Program-made: the position numbers and the translations under genes
The notes under the pieces: generated by a model
What the model was told of the DNA's origin: nothing
The model's input: the letters and a program-made list of their open reading frames with translations, nothing else
Database searches by the model: none
Assembly: GCA_030539275.1 (NCBI GenBank)
Contig: JAUNSK010000015.1
Span: 1 to 64,000 of the forward strand
DNA: 64,000 nt
Direction: 5' to 3'
Source of the DNA: Oscillospiraceae bacterium
GTDB lineage: Bacteria; Bacillota; Clostridia; Oscillospirales; Ruminococcaceae
Shown here: one piece after another, positions 62,336 to 64,000 of the stretch
How the letters are laid out: every line of letters starts with the position of its first letter
Numbering within the stretch: position 1 is the stretch's first letter

Positions 62336-62378
62336 AAAACAGGTATCAGGCTTATTAAAGCCCGATACCTGCTTTTTT
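62336..62378. terminator. Bidirectional terminator of the SDR gene
   Basis: CAGGTATCAGGCTT pairs with AGCCCGATACCTG (near-perfect) with A and T tracts on both sides. Confidence 0.87.
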
Positions 62379-62418
62379 GTTATGAATGAAAAAACAACCG
62401 GCGTAAATTAAAGTGAGT

Positions 62419-63171
62419 TTATTCCCCGTATGGGCTGTCATACTCTGTTTCGGCCTTCTTAACAGCATCCTCAAGTGTCATGCCAGCGAATAACTGTGCA
62501 CCGAAAATTCTTCCTGATTTTTTATCGTCTATGAAAGCTCCGACTGCGATTCCCGGAATTGTACTTTCAGGGGAGTTAGGAGCATTTGGTCCGCCGAGAT
62601 CAGTTCTGCACCAGCCTGGATCTGCGAGATTTATGCAGACGTCAGTTCCTTCAACTGTTGATCCGAGATCGACTGTAATTTTGTCAAGAGCAGCCTTGCT
62701 TGCGCTGTATCCGGCCTGCTGCGGTTCAAGTCTGATCCCGCTTGTAGTGTTGACTATTCGTCCGAAACCTCTTTCTTTCATCTTCGGCATAAAGTGATAA
62801 CAGATAAGAGCCGGAGCGATAGTATTTATCATAAAGCTCTCGGTATAATCATTTACAGGGGTAGAGAAGTATTCGTTTCTGTATGCGATCTGAAGTCCTG
62901 CGTTGTTCAGTACAATATCTACATAAACTCCGAGTGCATCGATATCATCAAGCATTTTCTTTACAGCCTGTGCATCTGAGAGTTCAGCGTCAACAGCATG
63001 TGCCTGTACACCGAGTTTTCTTACTTCTTCAGCTACAGCTTCACTGTGTTCTTTCTTGCGGCTGTGAAGTATCAGATTGCAGCCCTGCTGTGCCATGAAT
63101 AATGCAGTAAGACGTCCTATTCCTCTGCTTGCGCCAGTAATGAGCGCCCATTTTCCTTTAACATTTACCAT
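62419..63171 (-). CDS. Short-chain dehydrogenase/reductase
   Basis: A 250-residue NAD(P)-dependent oxidoreductase. The cofactor motif is ALITGASRGIGRLTALF (residues ~9-25). The structural NNAG is in IVLNNAGLQIA, the catalytic Ser in NTTSGIRLE, and YSASKAALDKI supplies Tyr and Lys. After that, DPGWCRTDLGG is the usual PG-motif region. The substrate is unknown. It is a different subgroup from the SDR near 45 kb. The start has AAGGAGAT upstream. An AraC-type regulator is divergent and may control it (inference). Confidence 0.93.
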   Translation of the reverse strand: MVNVKGKWALITGASRGIGRLTALFMAQQGCNLILHSRKKEHSEAVAEEVRKLGVQAHAVDAELSDAQAVKKMLDDIDALGVYVDIVLNNAGLQIAYRNEYFSTPVNDYTESFMINTIAPALICYHFMPKMKERGFGRIVNTTSGIRLEPQQAGYSASKAALDKITVDLGSTVEGTDVCINLADPGWCRTDLGGPNAPNSPESTIPGIAVGAFIDDKKSGRIFGAQLFAGMTLEDAVKKAETEYDSPYGE

Positions 63172-63348
63172 TAATGATCTCCTTATTGCTTTGGTTTAAT
63201 ATTTATGATATATATAAGTTATGTCCTTTTTGATAAGAAAAATATTTACTGCAAATTTTTTCTATAAAAATAATAGCATTTTATGTCGGAATGCGATATA
63301 ATATAAATATAGTTTAAATTGTACGAATCTATCTTAAGGAGGAATATT

Positions 63349-64000
63349 ATGTACTGTCTTTTTGAGGAAAGTGATGCACTCAATTCACCTATAGAGTGCT
63401 TTGAATACAATATTGAGAAAAATGTCTTTCCTGTAAAGCCGCACTGGCATTATTTTATGGAGATAATATATGTCATGAGCGGAGAGGTCCAGGTGTATGC
63501 AGGTGAACAGGGATACACACTCAGCGCCGGCGATATGATATTGTTTATGCCCAAAACCATTCATTCTATTTATGCAGTACCGGGTAATGCACCTTATTAT
63601 GAGGTTTTCAAGTTTGATATTAACTGCCTGAATATAGCTACTGACTATTCGCCAAAACTCAGAAGTATATTTTCAAGTGCAGAGAAAAAAGGTATGAATA
63701 TATTTTTTGGATCAGAAATAACCAAAAAATTCAGCGCCGGAGCCGGCTTTTCTCTTTGTATTGCAGAGATGAAAAAAAAGAAATACGGATATGATATGGT
63801 AATAAAGGCGGAGATATACAAGCTGCTTATCAATGTTCTTCGTGTATGGCAGACTCAGGGATTTCAGGTTGACAGTGATGTATATTCTGAGGATACGAGA
63901 TTTGATATATATAATATAACTGAGTATATAGATGAAAATCTGACGGAGGGTATCAAAGTTACAGATATATCACAGAAGTGTGGTATGAGCTATTCTTACT
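63349..64000 (+). CDS. AraC-family regulator with cupin N-terminus (cut by window end)
   Basis: The gene opens at ATG 63349 after AAGGAGG and is still open at the window edge (217 codons seen). The N-terminal ~100 residues are cupin-like: PHWHYFMEIIYVMSGEVQVY and SAGDMILFMPKTIHSIYAV. After a linker region, the first helices of the AraC DNA-binding domain begin at ~190 (YIDENLTEGIKVTDISQKCG-type sequence). It is divergent from the SDR gene. The sugar or other ligand is not known. Confidence 0.9.
   Translation, partial: MYCLFEESDALNSPIECFEYNIEKNVFPVKPHWHYFMEIIYVMSGEVQVYAGEQGYTLSAGDMILFMPKTIHSIYAVPGNAPYYEVFKFDINCLNIATDYSPKLRSIFSSAEKKGMNIFFGSEITKKFSAGAGFSLCIAEMKKKKYGYDMVIKAEIYKLLINVLRVWQTQGFQVDSDVYSEDTRFDIYNITEYIDENLTEGIKVTDISQKCGMSYSY

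Overview
The window looks like a low-to-mid GC Gram-positive gut or rumen Firmicute, most likely Ruminococcus or a close relative (inference). Reasons: a T-box leader on asnS, AGGAGG-type ribosome sites, TTGACA-17-TATAAT promoters, intrinsic terminators after most genes, and several secreted proteins with type I dockerin modules. No phage, insertion sequence, integrase, CRISPR array or rRNA was seen. No carbohydrate-active enzyme was recognised, although dockerins are present.

Layout. 1-7.7 kb: the 3' end of a tRNA-Asn, a T-box(Asn) leader with asnS-asnA, a rhodanese/PP-loop fusion and cysK (both from strong promoters sharing a motif), then a cysteine-codon-rich mini-ORF with a terminator and a decayed gene. 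7.8-17.7 kb: an FtsX/MacB-type ABC exporter facing a TetR regulator over fully overlapping promoters, a probable yybP-ykoY (Mn2+) riboswitch with no obvious metal gene behind it, an ICMT-like methyltransferase, an EFR1 flavodoxin-ferredoxin, and a PadR/MATE divergon on a long palindrome. 18-29 kb: a GT-C-like membrane protein, pepD-DUF819 behind a possible attenuator, a membrane lipase, a C39-like protein with two paralogous His/Gly-rich membrane proteins, and a TetR/hydrolase operon with two operators. 29.5-43 kb: two c-di-GMP genes (GGDEF, EAL), LysR/MATE, lrgAB with a FadR-type regulator, a CoA-disulfide-reductase-like enzyme with rhodanese, an AraC-GyrI regulator and an NCS2 purine permease.

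43-62 kb is the most unusual part. It holds a secreted papain-fold protein with a dockerin, a 1019-residue secreted protein with an N-terminal dockerin and calcium-type repeats, a membrane-anchored protein with a cohesin-like ectodomain, and a 2007-residue Ig-like-repeat surface protein. Three tandem ~150-residue secreted proteins follow, each a small unrecognised domain plus a dockerin. Together they suggest a non-cellulolytic, cellulosome-style surface assembly. The cohesin-like gene and the first ~500 codons of the giant gene are markedly AT-richer than their surroundings, as if replaced by recombination. The window ends in an SDR and a truncated AraC regulator.

Functions are assigned from motifs read by eye. 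Start codons were moved where the ribosome site argued for it.
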